Source: Archilochus colubris (Eukaryota > Chordata > Aves > Apodiformes > Trochilidae). Taken from it: a stretch of 64,000 nucleotides of DNA. The position numbers and the translations under genes are program-made. How positions within the stretch are numbered: the first letter of the stretch is position 1; every line of letters begins with the position of its first letter. This document shows positions 39,001 to 52,800 of this stretch, one piece after another. The notes beneath the pieces are model-generated. The model did no database searches and was not told the origin of the DNA. It worked only from the letters and a program-made list of their open reading frames with translations. The stretch covers positions 126,394,292 to 126,458,291 of the forward strand of contig CM041084.1 in assembly GCA_023079485.1 (NCBI GenBank), written 5' to 3'.

Positions 39001-42000
39001 GAAAGATGTGCAGACTATAAGGTGGTAGTCTCATAAAATGCCTTTCCAGATATTTTAAATTGAAATGAGGAAACAAAGGACTATGTGAATTTGTTAATGA
39101 TTTCTGATTGTGTTTTTGAGGACTGTTTTAGCTGTTCCACAGACTCCCTAGAATATGCTTGGTCGTGGCCCTGGAATCCTGTCAGTTTGCTGTCTCTGAG
39201 GGCAGCAAGATACTATTTAAATGCTGAATTGTAATTATTACATTTCATAGTCTTTCAATGGCTGCTTCAATTTCTATCATCTATTGTAAAATCTATTGCT
39301 ACTCTGATTTACATGATGACAGCCTACACATCTGAATTAATACGCTGCCTTATAAATACACTCTATTTATAAGTTTCCTAAGTGAGATGATTAAGTATGC
39401 AGCTCAGATGGCTGAAATAAACCAATAAGTAAAGTTTATTTACACTTGAATGTGGCAAGGGTTGCTATCTAACAAGTGCACTGAAAGATGTGTCTCTGTA
39501 AAATATTTAGCAGCAGCACAGAGTGTCAAACCAAAGCATTTAGAAGTTTTCATACAGAGGAAAAGGAGTGTAGTAAGATTGTAATGGGATGCTAAAGAAA
39601 GGATTTGTCTGCTGAAGGGTCTGGGGGCAAAGTATTGCTAATTATTCAGGTAATGGTATCTTCTCTCTGTAAGAGTGTAAAAGCAAAAACTTATTATTGA
39701 AGGAAGGCTATGGAAATTGGCATAATCTTCAATTTAGTATCCATTCCTCTGAATAAACTGATGTAACACTGAAGAGAGAGAATGTGAAAAACTTTCTGCA
39801 TTGCCCAGTGTTTAATGTAGTGTATTTTTTTTTAAAGAATTGGTAGCCCAGATGCTGCTACAGAAAAAATTGTTTTTGCATCATTTTAAAGCAAAAGGAC
39901 AGTGCTACCACATTTCAGCATTCTTCTCTTACTTGAGATTTCCTTTCTTGATCTATTAGATAAGCATTGAAAGCTTAGATAAGCATTCTTTTTCATTATC
40001 CTGATGGCAGCTAAGATTTTCCTGTTTTCAATATACAAGGAGTGACAATATTCAATATTCCTGTGACAAAGGAGCACCTTCCTTTTTACTCACACATTGC
40101 TACTGCTCCAATGAAGTGCAATTTTTTGCACTTATCATTAATTCTTACCTTTTTAATTACACTTTTTCTGTCTGAAAGCTTGGAATCACCTTACATTGCC
40201 TATTGGTATGAAATACAGTTATCATTTTTGGTTACCTTCATGGGTGGTTATTAGTCAGAAAAAACTGCCCTATCTTTTGAGTCCTCTTGAAAGTGATATT
40301 AATTGAAGAAAGGGAGACTCGTATCTAAGGAGGAGAACAGAGAAAACAGAACCAGCCTGTTGTCAACCAGAGTTGAACAGCAGGACAAGACAACACTCAC
40401 AAGCAGTAGCAAGGGAAATTCTGTTTGAATCCACACAGAGGAAAATCCAGCAAGGAGAGTTTAGCACAAGAATTGTTTGTCTCCAGGGCTTGTGGAATTT
40501 CCATCCTTCGACTTCTACAAAATGTTCCTGAACAAGGTTTTGACCAGATCTGGTTTTGAAATTATCCCTTCTTTGAGTAATTATTTGGGTGACCTTCAGA
40601 AGTCCTTGCCCTCTAAATTATTCTGTGATTGTAAGGATATCTGAAGGTAAAATTCTTCAGGAGTGCTTGTTTCATTATAGTTGTTCCCAAATAACTCTCT
40701 CATGAGGCAAACATCAATGAGCACATAACTGTTCTGTAAAAAGGTAAAAAGTAAGTTGATGTATGAACCCTGTGGTGCCTGGGGAACAGTGGATTTCACT
40801 TTTTAAACTGTTGAATTCTAGACCTACTTGAAAGGCTGTTGCACCTGAATTTCAGGAAAAATGAAGCCCTGTCATGGGAGGTCAGGTGAATGAATCAGAG
40901 CCCCAGTATTCTACAGCCTTCAGTGGGCCAGGTCTCAGCACCATCATTTACAGATGAGGTCTCAGACACTAGGAGGAATAGTTCTTCAAGAGGTGGTTAA
41001 ATGCTAAGTACATGCTGATTTGAAATGAAAGGAGATCTGGAGTGAGCAGAGGTTTTGAACCTCATTCTCCAGTGTTCAGACCTGGAATTTAAACCAGCAA
41101 AGAGCTGCTTTTGCAGTGTGGCTCCTCTGCTCCACAGGCTGCCAAGCACCAGCCAGCCCATAAGGTACACAAGGGACATGGGGTCATTTGAGTTTGGATC
41201 CTCTGATTTCCAAAGTTTAAATGGTCTTCTCTCATTTTTGTGGCTTACAGGCTGGTTTGCACACTCAGTAATTAGAAAATCTGGCTTGTGCACTCTGTCT
41301 TAACATTTGGATAAATGAAAAAAACCCACAAACAAACAACAAACCAACTGAAAAAACTTGGTGCTTGTGATTTAAGTATTTTTTCAACATGCAGTTTTGA
41401 TGTTGAGACCTCTCTTGCATGGAGGACTCTGTGTCAAGACTAAGGGTTACCACAAAATATTTCTGTGTTTAATGTCAATTTATATGTACACATATTTATA
41501 TATTTTGGCTAGAAGATGCATTTTCAAAAATGCATCTCATAAATCTTAGTATCCCATCCACTCCATGACATTGACCTCCATTTGAAAAGAAAAAATTTAG
41601 CTTTTTTTACTAGTTTAAAGGTAACCTTTTTTTTAGGTAACCTTCAAACAGATCCGAGAAACAACCTTAAAAGAGAACGAAAAAAAGAGGTGTTTTTCGT
41701 GCTGATCACTAGATTTCTGACCAGTAAATAAATCTGAAATGTGATGCTACAGATCATGGATTTTAACATATTCTGCTACTTAACTATATAGTTAATGCCA
41801 TCGAATTAAAAAGCAATTATTCCACGAGTCATTATCAGATCCAGACAGTGCTTTTGGACCCTGCAACAACAGAAGAAAAATACCGAGGGAAGCCACTCGA
41901 TGTCAGTGTTTCACAAAGTTTTGTGCAGCCCAAACTGCACTGAAAAGCCTCTTTACAGAGAAGATGTTGAGTCAGGTCTGACTTCTGTGTTGCCTGGGTG

Positions 42001-42775
42001 CTCACCTCTATCTTGTGATAATTCTTATTACTCTATGGCAAAAGAGGTATTAGTGTCACCACAATGGTTCCTAAACATCCTGTATGATGATGTGATTTAC
42101 CTTTATCTATTTTATGAATGACAAGAATCATATCTTTTTCAGTTTAGGTCCATATTTGATGATCAAAATCAGGAGTACTTTTAAAATTAAGTATGACTGA
42201 AATAACAATGCTAAGATAGCAAGCTTCACAGTTTGTCAGTTATGCTTGATTTCAATGCACTAGAATTTCAGATTGGGAAGTATTTTAAATGTCATAGTAA
42301 GTAATTTGCATACTTAAACATATGCTGCCTCGATGCCCTAGTTTATTACTTTTTGTAATACATGGGATTGGTAAACTATTTTTTCCCCAAATTATCAAAA
42401 TTCAGGAATTCTTTTTTGAGGGTGTGGATTTTTGTCTCTGTTTTTGTGTTGTTCCATTTGTCAGCACTCTTTTATCATTCAAACAGCTTGTATAATATTC
42501 TCCTGTACTGTGTTCTGTGATTTACAGATTGCACAGTTTGGTTGCTTTGAACTAGTACCTATCACCCCTTATTTTAAATCTGGCTTACATTCCCATCCAG
42601 CTGTGCTTTGTCAAACAGACTTGGAACATTTCATAGGATTTCTTTTGGAATTTTAGCCACCTTTCCAAAAGACCCAAGTTTCATGTGATTAGGATTTTTG
42701 CCTGTCTTTTCTTCCTAAGACTTTAATCTAGCATTCACTTAATCTTCTACCCACTTTTTTTTTTGTATTTGACAG
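33001..42775. other. Intergenic, no gene recognised
   Basis: 9.8 kb of AT-rich DNA. Human LRRC69 would fall in this interval, but I saw no LxxLxLxxN-type repeats or other known protein in any frame. GC-richer, possibly conserved non-coding patches lie at 35867-36060 and 37570-37800, function unknown. A GT- and T-rich run is at 37026-37075. A minor CR1-like scrap is listed separately. Confidence 0.5.
33388..33449 (-). repeat. Possible CR1 terminal scrap
   Basis: The + strand reads GAATCTCAGAAGAGTGAAAG followed by GGACCTCCTGAGATCATCCA and CCCCCTTGCTCAGAG. This follows the complement of the CR1 3' end in order, but is short and diverged. Confidence 0.5.
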
Positions 42776-42855
42776 AAAGATCAAAACCAAGCTCAAAGAA
42801 ATTGTTGATTGGGATAGAGGACAAGGACGAATGGAAATTGCTTTCCCTACTGAAG
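42776..42855 (+). other. Candidate exon upstream of SLC26A7
   Basis: 80 nt bounded by a good acceptor (long T-run then TATTTGACAG) and a good donor (GAAG before GTAAGT). One frame is open throughout (starts KIKTKLKEIVDWDRGQ, ends AFPTE) and, joined to the acceptor at 46573, stays in frame until a stop at 46671-46673. I cannot match the peptide to a known protein. It may be a 5' non-coding exon of SLC26A7, an exon of an unrecognised transcript, or a chance pair of splice sites. Confidence 0.3.
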
Positions 42856-45800
42856 GTAAGTTGATGAAAGCTCAATCATTATAGATATATTCAGTGTACA
42901 TTTAGAGCTCAATCATATATATATATTTATATATATATATATATTCTGCCAGTGGCTAGCCAGCCAGAAAGGTGCAGATAGCTTTGGATTAATGACAGCA
43001 TGTACTTTCCCTTGCCCATTGAAGTTAGATGGGAGAACAAGGGGAAGTGACTTGCATGTTCTTGAGAAGTAAATGCTGTATATCAGCATGAATACAGGTT
43101 TAGTGAGTCAAAATTTGCTTAATATTGGACGTTTGCAGGCATTCAGTGAGTGATCTGTCTTCTTGAGAAAACTTCCAAAGAGCAAGTCACATTATTTCCA
43201 TTGTGCCATCTATGCCTGCTCAAGGTACAAATAACTTCATTTAACTTCTGTGAGTAAAAGTGAACATAAGCACATTTCTTGAACTTTCCTATCAATTTCT
43301 GTGATGAGCAGAAGCAGTTCTCTTGCAAGAGAGCAGTGATTTCCTACAAAAGCTGCTTCCTGTGAAGTGGGGAATAGGGCTTCTATCTCAGAGTCTGACA
43401 GAAATTTGTCTTTTTGAGTTATAGATTGTATTAAGGTGTCATTTTTTTTTCTTATTATATTTTTAATTTATTGTTTTTGTTTAAGGTCATAGCTAGAGAA
43501 TTAAGCCTCCTACCTTCATATATCCACCATGTATGTAAATACACAATACCTGTAAATGTTAGAGGAGCTGATGAAAATATATGCTGCCCCCACCAAGGTT
43601 AACCCTATTTTTACAGAACCTATTATAAATTAGGTTTGAAAAGATGTGATCTATCATGTAATAATTCTTGTCCTTTATCTGCATTCTAAACTTTGACTTA
43701 TGGTAGTTAAGTTTGTAGTAGTGTACATATGAACACTGTTAGAATCACTGTTCCTAGAGAAAAACATCTATCTAATAACTTGAAAATAGGCTTTACTTAA
43801 AGAAGATCATGGAAAGAATGACTTGTAAAAAATCTAACCTTACAATTTGTGTGTGAATATACTGACTTAAATGTATAAAACCAAGATTAATTATGCTTAT
43901 CCTTGGTGTTCCAGAAAACTAAGTTTTATACACCTGTTTCAGGAAAGGAGAGGGTATGTGAGTCCTGGTAGCTCTGGTCCATGGTGATGCAGTTTCAAGT
44001 ATCTGTGCACACTTTGGGAGTTTATAGACTATAGGTTTACAAGTTGATGAAAGCCACCTGATGGGAAAATATTTAAACATTGTGTGTGCATTGTATGCAT
44101 TTCATTTAGGATGCTGATATGTTTTAGGAAAGTGTTTTTTGATTCATTGAGGTTCAAATGTTGTACTACTATGTAGTGAGGTATAGGCTTGTTATGCATA
44201 CCTGTACATCTGTTTTCCATTAAAAAAAATAATTTCTTTGTCTGGGGGGCTGTAAATTATATGTTGCTTTGTGTTGTTGCTAACTCGCTGTAATTTATTA
44301 TATCTAAATTGCAACAAAGTTTTTCAAGACCAGTGACAATGTTATCAACCCAGATTTAATATTAATGGAATTTTTAACTCATCAAAGCAATTGTTGGAGT
44401 AAAAGAAAATTTCCACACAAATTCCACATCATGATGGACATTCCAAAGACTTTGTGTGTGCAGTTCTGTCTGCACTGAGCAGAGCTTATTTTTAAGTATT
44501 AGTTAGAAGATGTTTGCACTCATGCATGCACACACCCATAAAGAGAAGCCATCCCTTGTTATTGGTGAGGCACAAAAGTCTGTTGACATAGCTAATCCCA
44601 GGAGTTCAGATATTAATCTAGGGTTGATGAAAAGTGTCCAGATTTACTGACTCTGCGAATATGAGGTGGGAAAATCTCAATTACAGACTTTCTCAAACAG
44701 CTTCAGCATTTTGATGTGAGAAGTTTGAAAAATGGAGAGTATGTTCTTATGTGTTTAGAGATGGTTCTTGGTGTCACAATGGTTTTTGGGTTTGGTGTTG
44801 GGCTTTTTTTGTCTGTTTCAGAATATTCAGAGCATCTAGCTAACTATGATTTTTATTTTTTTTTATTGGACATATCTTTTATACAAATACCCATATTTGG
44901 CTACATTTTTGCAGATACATATCTATCTGTAGAAATTATTTTGATCTTTTTTTTTTTCCCTAGTGAATGTTGTTACAGCTAGAGATAGTGAACATTTATG
45001 AAAAACTGAGCAATTTCTGAGAGGTGACTGGTTTTCACTGTATCTCGAATGAGTCCTCTCCACTTCTGATCATTGAAGGTAGGGTAAGATCTTTGTTGTG
45101 AAACACTTGGCAGCCATAAAAACCTTGGTTTTGAAGTCCCTTAACTTCATTTTCAAGGTAAAAGCAGTGTTAGATACACACAAAACACAAACTCCGTACT
45201 AAAAATAAATAAACAAAAAAAAGAATCAATGCTTAGAGGCTTATTCTAGTTAATAAAGATGCACTTGTCCTGTGTTTCTTGTGTTCTTTAAAATTCTTCT
45301 CATGGCTAAAAGATGGGCAGGACAAAGAATAAGCTCTGTCTTATGGAATTGTTTCCTATTATTTCTTTCTTTGCCTTTTCCCTTTGCTCTTTTAGGGGAC
45401 AAAACAAGGGACACCACCTGAATGTAACTCCACATGCGATGCATTTGCCCTTGTGCCTTTCTCCTTATTGCATTTGTAATAAAAGTCTCATTTTTCTAAA
45501 GCTGTTTTGGATAGGCAATGCTTCAGTTCTGTTCTTCTTAAACTGAGCAAGAAAACATAAATTAAGTGATATGAATAAAAATGGAATTAATTAAAAAATA
45601 CATTTATTGCTTACTGCAGAATAGTGACTGGGGAGACACTCCACCCATACAGTGTGTGTCAGATTTAAACTTAAGTTCCTTTGCCATCTAGAGATCCATT
45701 AAAAAAAAATTAAAAATTAATCACTGTGTCCTTGCTCCATATCAGTCAAGGCATTTAAATGTCCCAACATTTAAATCTCTTCAATGTTCTTATCACTTGG

Positions 45801-46572
45801 AGCACTTTGTATGGTACACAAAGTGCCTGACATTACCAAGAGAAAAGTTACTTGCTGAACTATCTTCACTGAGAGAGCCTCTGATGGTTGGACTACCAAG
45901 AGCAGAAAGGAGTAACTTTGAAGAGTGACTGTCACCAGCATTCTTGGCACTTCTCACATGGAGCCAATAACTTCCAGTCCTTCACTGCACTTGGAGCTTG
46001 TTATGCTTAAATCCGAAGCTCCAGAGAGAATCTGTGTATGTTTTCAGCAGGACTTATTGCTACCTGATGTTCTGCATTAGCTACATAAACAAGCTTTTGA
46101 CTGCCATTTAGAAGACAAAATGTTGATGGAGTAGAACAAGTTTCCTAGCACTGGGGTTACTGAGGATTTCGTGTGGCCAGAGGAGCCCCCCCCAAGGAGA
46201 GGCAAAGCTGCTCCCTGGGCTTGGCAAGGAGATGCCTGCTCTGCTGGGCACTTCCTGTTCTATTAGCATAGCCCAGCCTATATCCCACACACACCCAGTA
46301 ATACCTCATTTTGCCACTGGACTGAGGCCAAACGTACAAGTATTACAGGGAATATAAAGCAGAAGGTTACTGGAATAAATCCGAAACTAACATGAGACTA
46401 GACCAAATTTTTGCAAAGAGCAAAAAGTGTGAGCTTTTCTATAAACAGTTCTTGCATTTCATGTAGCTGTTTATCTGAAGCATAAAATAAATGTTTTTTA
46501 TTGAGTACAGTTAGAGGCAGCTGCAGAAATCTTAAGTACTCCTCTTTTTTTTTTTTTTTTTTTTTTCTTTAG
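42856..46572. other. Intergenic or SLC26A7 5' intron
   Basis: AT-rich, with a (TA)n run at about 42917-42943. A T-run of about 24 nt at 46541-46566 forms the pyrimidine tract of the SLC26A7 exon acceptor. A GC-richer patch at 46160-46320 has no recognised content; no CpG island is present. No gene seen. Confidence 0.5.
42917..42943. repeat. (TA)n microsatellite
   Basis: Alternating TA run interrupted by TTTA, between CAATCA and TTCTGCC. Confidence 0.9.
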
Positions 46573-46868
46573 TTTTGGAACTGAAAAATCTCAGAAGAGA
46601 ACTGGAGACTGACAGAGATCAGAGTGACTCCTCAGCTGTGCACTCTTCTGAAAGAACTGCTTTTGGGGTGTAGGAAGGATGACAGGAGCAAAAAAGAGAA
46701 GAAGTGCAGTTTGTAGGAAGATTCAGACTGTTCGCTTTGAAGATATCAAAATCTGGTGTTTGAGAAGGCTGCCTATCTTGAAATGGGTTCCTGCCTACAA
46801 TTGGAAGGAAAATTTGATTCCAGATACGGTTTCTGGGATGATGCTAGCCATCCAACAGGTGACTCAAG
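46573..46868 (+). other. SLC26A7: First coding exon of SLC26A7 with 5' UTR
   Basis: Exon from acceptor TTTCTTTAG to donor CTCAAG before GTACAG. The first 106 nt are 5' UTR and the start codon is at 46679. The presence of a splice acceptor implies at least one upstream non-coding exon, which I cannot place with certainty (42776-42855 is a candidate). The UTR part has an open frame ending TAG at 46671-46673, 5 nt before the ATG. Confidence 0.8.
46679..46868 (+). CDS. SLC26A7: SLC26A7 coding exon 1
   Basis: 63 codons plus one base. The start ATG has A at -3 (GAAGGATGA). The N-terminal 30 residues are the least conserved; from RRLPILKW onward it follows the family closely, ending [10 protein letters not shown]. 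No signal peptide, as expected for a SulP transporter with a cytosolic N-terminus. Donor GTACAG is slightly weak. Confidence 0.94.
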
Positions 46869-49800
46869 GTACAGTTGACTCAGATTCCTATTTTGAAACT
46901 TGACTAAGCTGAACTGGTCTGGTATTTTTTTTTTTTTCTTTCTTTCTAAAGTTTTGTTTAAAAAAAAGACATACTTATGTATCTAGTGCTGATTTAATCT
47001 AAATATAAGGAAAAAAATTATAACTTTAACTCTTGTGTGTATGCAGTTGATGTGAAAATGTGGTTAGAAATGCCTTGTGTCAGCTGAAGCTAATTTCAGT
47101 GAGCTGGAACTTTGCTGTATGTCTCACCCCTCTGAAAATTTTTCAAAGACTTCATGTAGAAGATAAGAGAGCAGTAATATTATTCACAGAGCTTCTGGTA
47201 ATATACAATGCTTTATCATTCAACTTAACCCCTTCTTTTTTCCCTAATTCATATGGGGAACAAATTATATCTACATAATAATTGCATTGAAAGAGATGCT
47301 TCTCTGAAACAAACATTGGCATTATACCTGTGGAAGTCCAGAGAATAGTAGGAAAAATTAACAGCTTTGTGTACATAAAGGGTGTTCCTGCCAGAGGCAA
47401 TCCCCACAGAGAGGCTCTGCCTGCATCTGCAGTTTGCTTACTTCAGCCTGTATGTGGATTTAATGCTGGATGACATTACCTACCACATCTATTTTGAAGC
47501 AGTGAAGCAGTGATACAAAATGGGTGGAGCTTGGCTCCATTTGGCAGCTTGGGAAAAATAAACTACAAAAAAAACCAACTACTCCATAAAAACAACAACA
47601 ACAACAACAAAAGATCTGCAGAAACCTGTCCTGGTAATCTGGGTTTGTTATGTGATTGTTACTGGGAATTTTTTTTTTTTTGTCAGTTTTTGGTATGTCT
47701 TTGACAGTGTCACCTCCTTTGGCGGTATTGGTCTCAGGCAAACTGCAGCTCCTTATCTGCTTCAGATGGACTTCCCTTATTAAACAATATATACTTTTTT
47801 CTTAACAATTTCCCATATTAGCTATGGTTAACGAGTCTTTGTGTTGCTAAATTATATTCACTCCTTTAATTGTATTATGCCAGAGCTGGAAACAACTTGT
47901 TTAGGTATTTGTGCTTTAAAAGTAATTAGGAACATCTGCATTGGCATGATCTAACTTTGGAAACTTTAATACCATAACACTGCAAAGTATCTAATTTCAC
48001 TGGAATGTGCGCATACAACAACTGTAATTAAAATGCTGCTAATAACACTATGTTGAAATTGATCAAAAATACTAAGTTAAACAGCACTTCTACTCTGATG
48101 GTAGTTTTAGCCAGGGTTTTCTTGCTTGAGTCTTGTACCAAGAAGTAAGTTAATGTAAAAGATAAATTTTAGAAGGTCCAATGAAGACAGAATATATTGG
48201 GTTTCTTTTTTCTAGATTACTTTAAGTATTCTGGAAATAATTTTGTCCTTATTTTATGCTGTTTAAAAACAAATACATTGGTACTTTTGTCTACTGCTGA
48301 CCTGTTTTTCCTTTCTCTCTCTTCCCTGCTGCTCAAGATTTCAGAATCATTTTAGAGGATGAAAAGGAGGAGAGATAGTTACCAAAACATTTAATCATGT
48401 TTGTGGTAATTCAACTTGAACATATTTATTCAGATCTTGATTTCATTAGCTCTTTTCCTAGTGTGGTAAGCCTTTGACTTACCAGGACTAGCCTTTAAAA
48501 TTTCACAGAGAGAGGGTTATGTACAAGAAAATAAAAAGCACCATTTATCATAGAACAGGAAGAGAAGAGACCCCAAATTTTGAGAGGTCTCCTTGTGTCT
48601 CTTTTATTCCTCTCACAAAATAAAATGAGATTTTGTAATGAAGTGAAAGGCAGAAATTCTAACAATGGTAAGAAAAAATAAGTAACCAGTGATAGCTGAC
48701 ATGCAGACCACTGGGTCATTTGTATTGCAGCAATATAATCTATATTATAATCTATAGTCTAGATATAGACTATAGTCTATAGTCTAAATATATTATAATA
48801 TATAATTCAAATATATGGCAATAAACTTGTGTTATAGAAGTAAATGGAAACCTGCTGTATTTGTATGCAACAGTTTCCTGAGTGATGAAAGCTGCATACT
48901 CCAGTGTAGAGAGCAATTCAGTGTCTTAAGAATAATTAAAACCTTCAAATTGAGCTTCACAGTTTCCTATAATGGAATTTCTTACTCATCTGGCATCAGT
49001 GGTATTCAGATTATTCAGGCTGGCAACTGCTCTGATCTGGTGTAATGTGTCTAATTTCTAATCCAAATTTTAGATAGTATGTCTGGCTTTGCTTTCTGAA
49101 GGAAGGGAGGGAGGGAGGAAGGGAATGGAGAAGGAAGGAAGGAAGGAAAAGTTACTGTCCTTAGTGTACCATAGTAAATACAACAAAGATAATAATTATA
49201 ACTGCTCCTAAGAGAAATTTAAAGAATTGTTTCTGAAGAATATACAGTAGCAGGTTCGGTGAGAAAAACAAAAGAGAGAATGAGGAGAAAAATCAGCTAT
49301 CAATGTATGCAGATAATGTCTTCTCCAAAATGTCTTTCATAAAGGTAGAGGATATTTCAGAATGGCTGTTCCTATGCCATTTTTAAATTTTGGATGAAGT
49401 TTTAATGAGCAAGTACCATTCATTTTCTGATATTCAGGGTAAAAATTATTGGTTTCTAGATTACTGGATTGTAATAGGGCACTTGCTCAGATGTAGACAC
49501 ACATGGTGTAGGCATCAACATTTAGGTGAGATGTATCTCAGCATTGTGAGATGCATAATAATACCAGATTTCTTCTTGTGTCTTTTTCTTGTGTCTTGGG
49601 CACCACCTACTTGTACAAGGATACTTTGATCAAGTTGTGTCTGAATTTTTCTCAGTTTCCTTAAACATGATATAGCTAAATCTCCTAAAGCTGTCATTGT
49701 GTTTTTTTTCTGTAGCCTTCTGAACATGTACCATATCCCTTTCATATCTCTTCTGAGTGCAGCTGCTTATCTCCTTTTCACAGTCTGTGGTAACTTTTTA

Positions 49801-52800
49801 TTGCACCAAGAAAATTATTCATCTTTACTTTCAAGGCCTTTGATAGGTGATCTTTTGTGGCATCATTTATTCATTACCAAGCTGTTGATCCAGCCCTCAT
49901 TAAAATATTTTGCCAGCCTTCTTCATCCAGCCTTGTGCTTTCAACCAAATATGTTTGGCTTTCTCTCAGGGTTTAAGACACTCAATATATGTCTCTTTGT
50001 ACATCACATTTCAATATTTGCTTTTGCATTCTTATTTAAAATTGGTTCTTTGTGGTTGGCTGTGGGTTTTCTTTTGTTTGGGTTTGTTTGTTTTTTTTTG
50101 TTTTGTTCCGTTTGTTTCTTTTGAGCTTTTTGTTCTGTGCAGAACTATGCATACTGTCCACAAATACTGGCATCTAGAAGCCATGTAGGTAATGCTGCAA
50201 CCCATCAGTAAGCCTGTCTGGCAGTAATGGACTGTAAAAAAATAAGTTAGGGTTTGTCTGAAAAAGTCTATACAAATGTACCCTCTGAAATGCAGCTGAG
50301 TTCATCACCGGAGAGATTATCCCCAAAGTTAGTCTGCTGGAATATGTATGTTAGTGTACATAATTTATTTATTTATATCAGTTCTCTATATAGTTAGGGG
50401 ACACAGACACATCTGAAGCATTTTAGTTAAGACATTTGGTAATTTGAAAATAAAGTTGCTTAACACCTAAAATTGCCTTACTCTTGCTCCATGTAAATTC
50501 CTAATATAGGTACCTAACCTCAGACAATCTCAACCCTTCCCCTCGAGATCTTGCTTGAGGTCCTGATAACTATAGTCCTCTTCCACAAGTTGTTAATGAC
50601 CAAAGAGACTCCTGCTTATGCAAATGTATGACTTAATCTCTGTTTTGCCATTTCCTGATTACAGCATCTTGGAGCTCTTTACATTGTCCAGTAATAGAAA
50701 AGTATATGGAGAGGGAAATGAGAAATACAAAAGTACAAAAGTGCCTTTGCTTGAAACACAGAAATGACTCATAGAATCATAGAATGGGTAGGGTTAGAAG
50801 AAACCTTAAAGATCATCTAGATCCAACCCAGGGATCAGTAGGCAAGGGACAATAAGCAGGGACAGGTACCACTAGATCAGGTTGCTTAGAGCCCCATCCA
50901 ACCTGCACTTGAATACTGCCAATATTCACTACTTCCCTGGGCAACCTATGCCTTACTACCCTCATAATAAAGAATTTCCTCCTAATATCTACTCTAAATC
51001 TCCTCTCTTCAAGTTTTTACCACTGCCCATTGTCCTCTTGGTACATGCTCATGCAAGGAGTCCTAACTCAGCTTTCTTCACAGGGGAGGTACTCCAGTCC
51101 TCTGATCATTTTTGTGGCTCTCCTCTGGACATGCTCAAGGATCTCTATGTCCTTCTTATGTTGGCTAGTCCAGAACTGGACACAGTAAAATGTGATATTA
51201 TATTGATAGTTTATGGTGCAAAGAAAATACAGGTTTCAATAGTTTAGCACTATCCATCATCATGTCTGAGTTAGACCCTTCCAGAAAAACTCAAACCCGC
51301 AAATGCTTTTTCAGCCTTAGAAAAACAGAGGATAAAATGAAGACATATTACTTCCTGCCTAAGTATTTGGTGTAGCTGAAGCCTCAGCACAAAATTAGCC
51401 CTTTGTCTCAGCTTTCCTGAAGGATGATTACTTTGTCCATGTGGGAAATGGTTGAATGCTTGGATAGGTGACTGAGATTAAACACATGAAATGAAGCACA
51501 CTCAGACCAAGGGCTGAGGTGGGTAATTGTCATCTCTGAATCCTGAAAGAATAGGTAAATGACATCACAGATCCAGTAACAAGTGCCTTTGATGATTCTA
51601 TCAGATTTGGAATGATAGGCTCCAATTGGATCATAGTTGCAAGTCTACATTGCAGATAAGAGACTGGACCAGATGAAAGCAATTGAGGTGTATACCCCTT
51701 TTATGATAATAATGTAATATTTGCATGCATGGTAATAAAAGATACCCAAGTGATTGATTCTTCCATTCTTCCACAATTCTGAAGCAAAGCTCTAGGACAG
51801 ATAGTGAGTTTTGCTTCAGTTTTATATATGCATTCTAAAGACAAATCTGCTGATTCTCTCAGTTAGGGATAGTTTTAAAGATCTGCTGGAAAATAGCCTT
51901 TTGGAAAAGATGTTTCAGTAGGTAGGTCAGGAGATGATGACCACAGGTAATGGTGACTATTGATTCATTATCTGAAATACAGTGTGTCATTTGGGTTGCC
52001 TTTATTTGTGGAAGATGATTTCAGACTTCAGTAGGAGAAGAAAAAGGTAGGAGAAGGATCAGGACAACAAAGATTATATTGGGGAGAAGACTTAAATGGT
52101 TTGGACAGGTTCATTAAAGCCTGAGAAAGCTTTTCCTTATCAGGAAAGACATTTAAAGATGGTTGCAGCACGTGAACACGTGCATAAAGTAGCATGAATA
52201 TGTTTAAAGTTGGAAGTAGTTCTAAAAATATTCCATTAAAATATTGGAATAAGAAGATTTAGCTTCTTTTCACATCATTCCATTCATAGATGTACTAAAT
52301 TACATTTTTGCCTGTCACAAGAGGGAACAGAACACAGGGCAAAAGGGAGTTCCTTCACAAGTTTGTGTTTCCTTTCATTATCTGCTGCTGCTCAAAAAAA
52401 CTTGGAAGTTTTGAACTGAAATGTATGTATCAATAAGTTAAGACAGATACATTGACAGATTTATAGTGTTCTGCATTTGCGGCCTTTCCTATGACTTATC
52501 ATGAACAAGAAGTACTTTGGCTTGAGTGGGTTTTGGTGGGCTGTTTTTTTGGGAGGTGGAGGGCCCTTGAGATGTATTTCCTCTAAAAGTGAAATATGTA
52601 GATGGCATCTGATGAAATCAGTGGTTTTATTCCTGCCAACTGCTTTTTTCATTCTGCAAGACCAGTAATAACTCACTGAGGATTGGTGTGTTTTGTATGC
52701 TTTAATTAAAGTTAATTTAATCTTCAAGCTGGATTTATTGCTGAACAGCTAATTCCTTAACACTGGCTGGAGACCCTGCCATTAAAATAATGAACTATAT

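Larger units (their letters stand above)
46869..50768. other. SLC26A7 intron, first part
   Basis: AT-rich intron. Contains a palindromic TATAGTCTA cluster (48752-48790), a GGAA-rich purine run (49098-49148), a CAA run at about 47582-47600 and T-rich stretches. A 141-codon frame at 49699-50124 is composed mainly of Phe and Leu codons from T-rich DNA and has no recognisable domain. Confidence 0.7.

Noticed and set aside
49699..50124. 141-codon + frame rich in Phe and Leu, looking like membrane segments
   Set aside because: The hydrophobic look comes from T-rich sequence; no known family motif.
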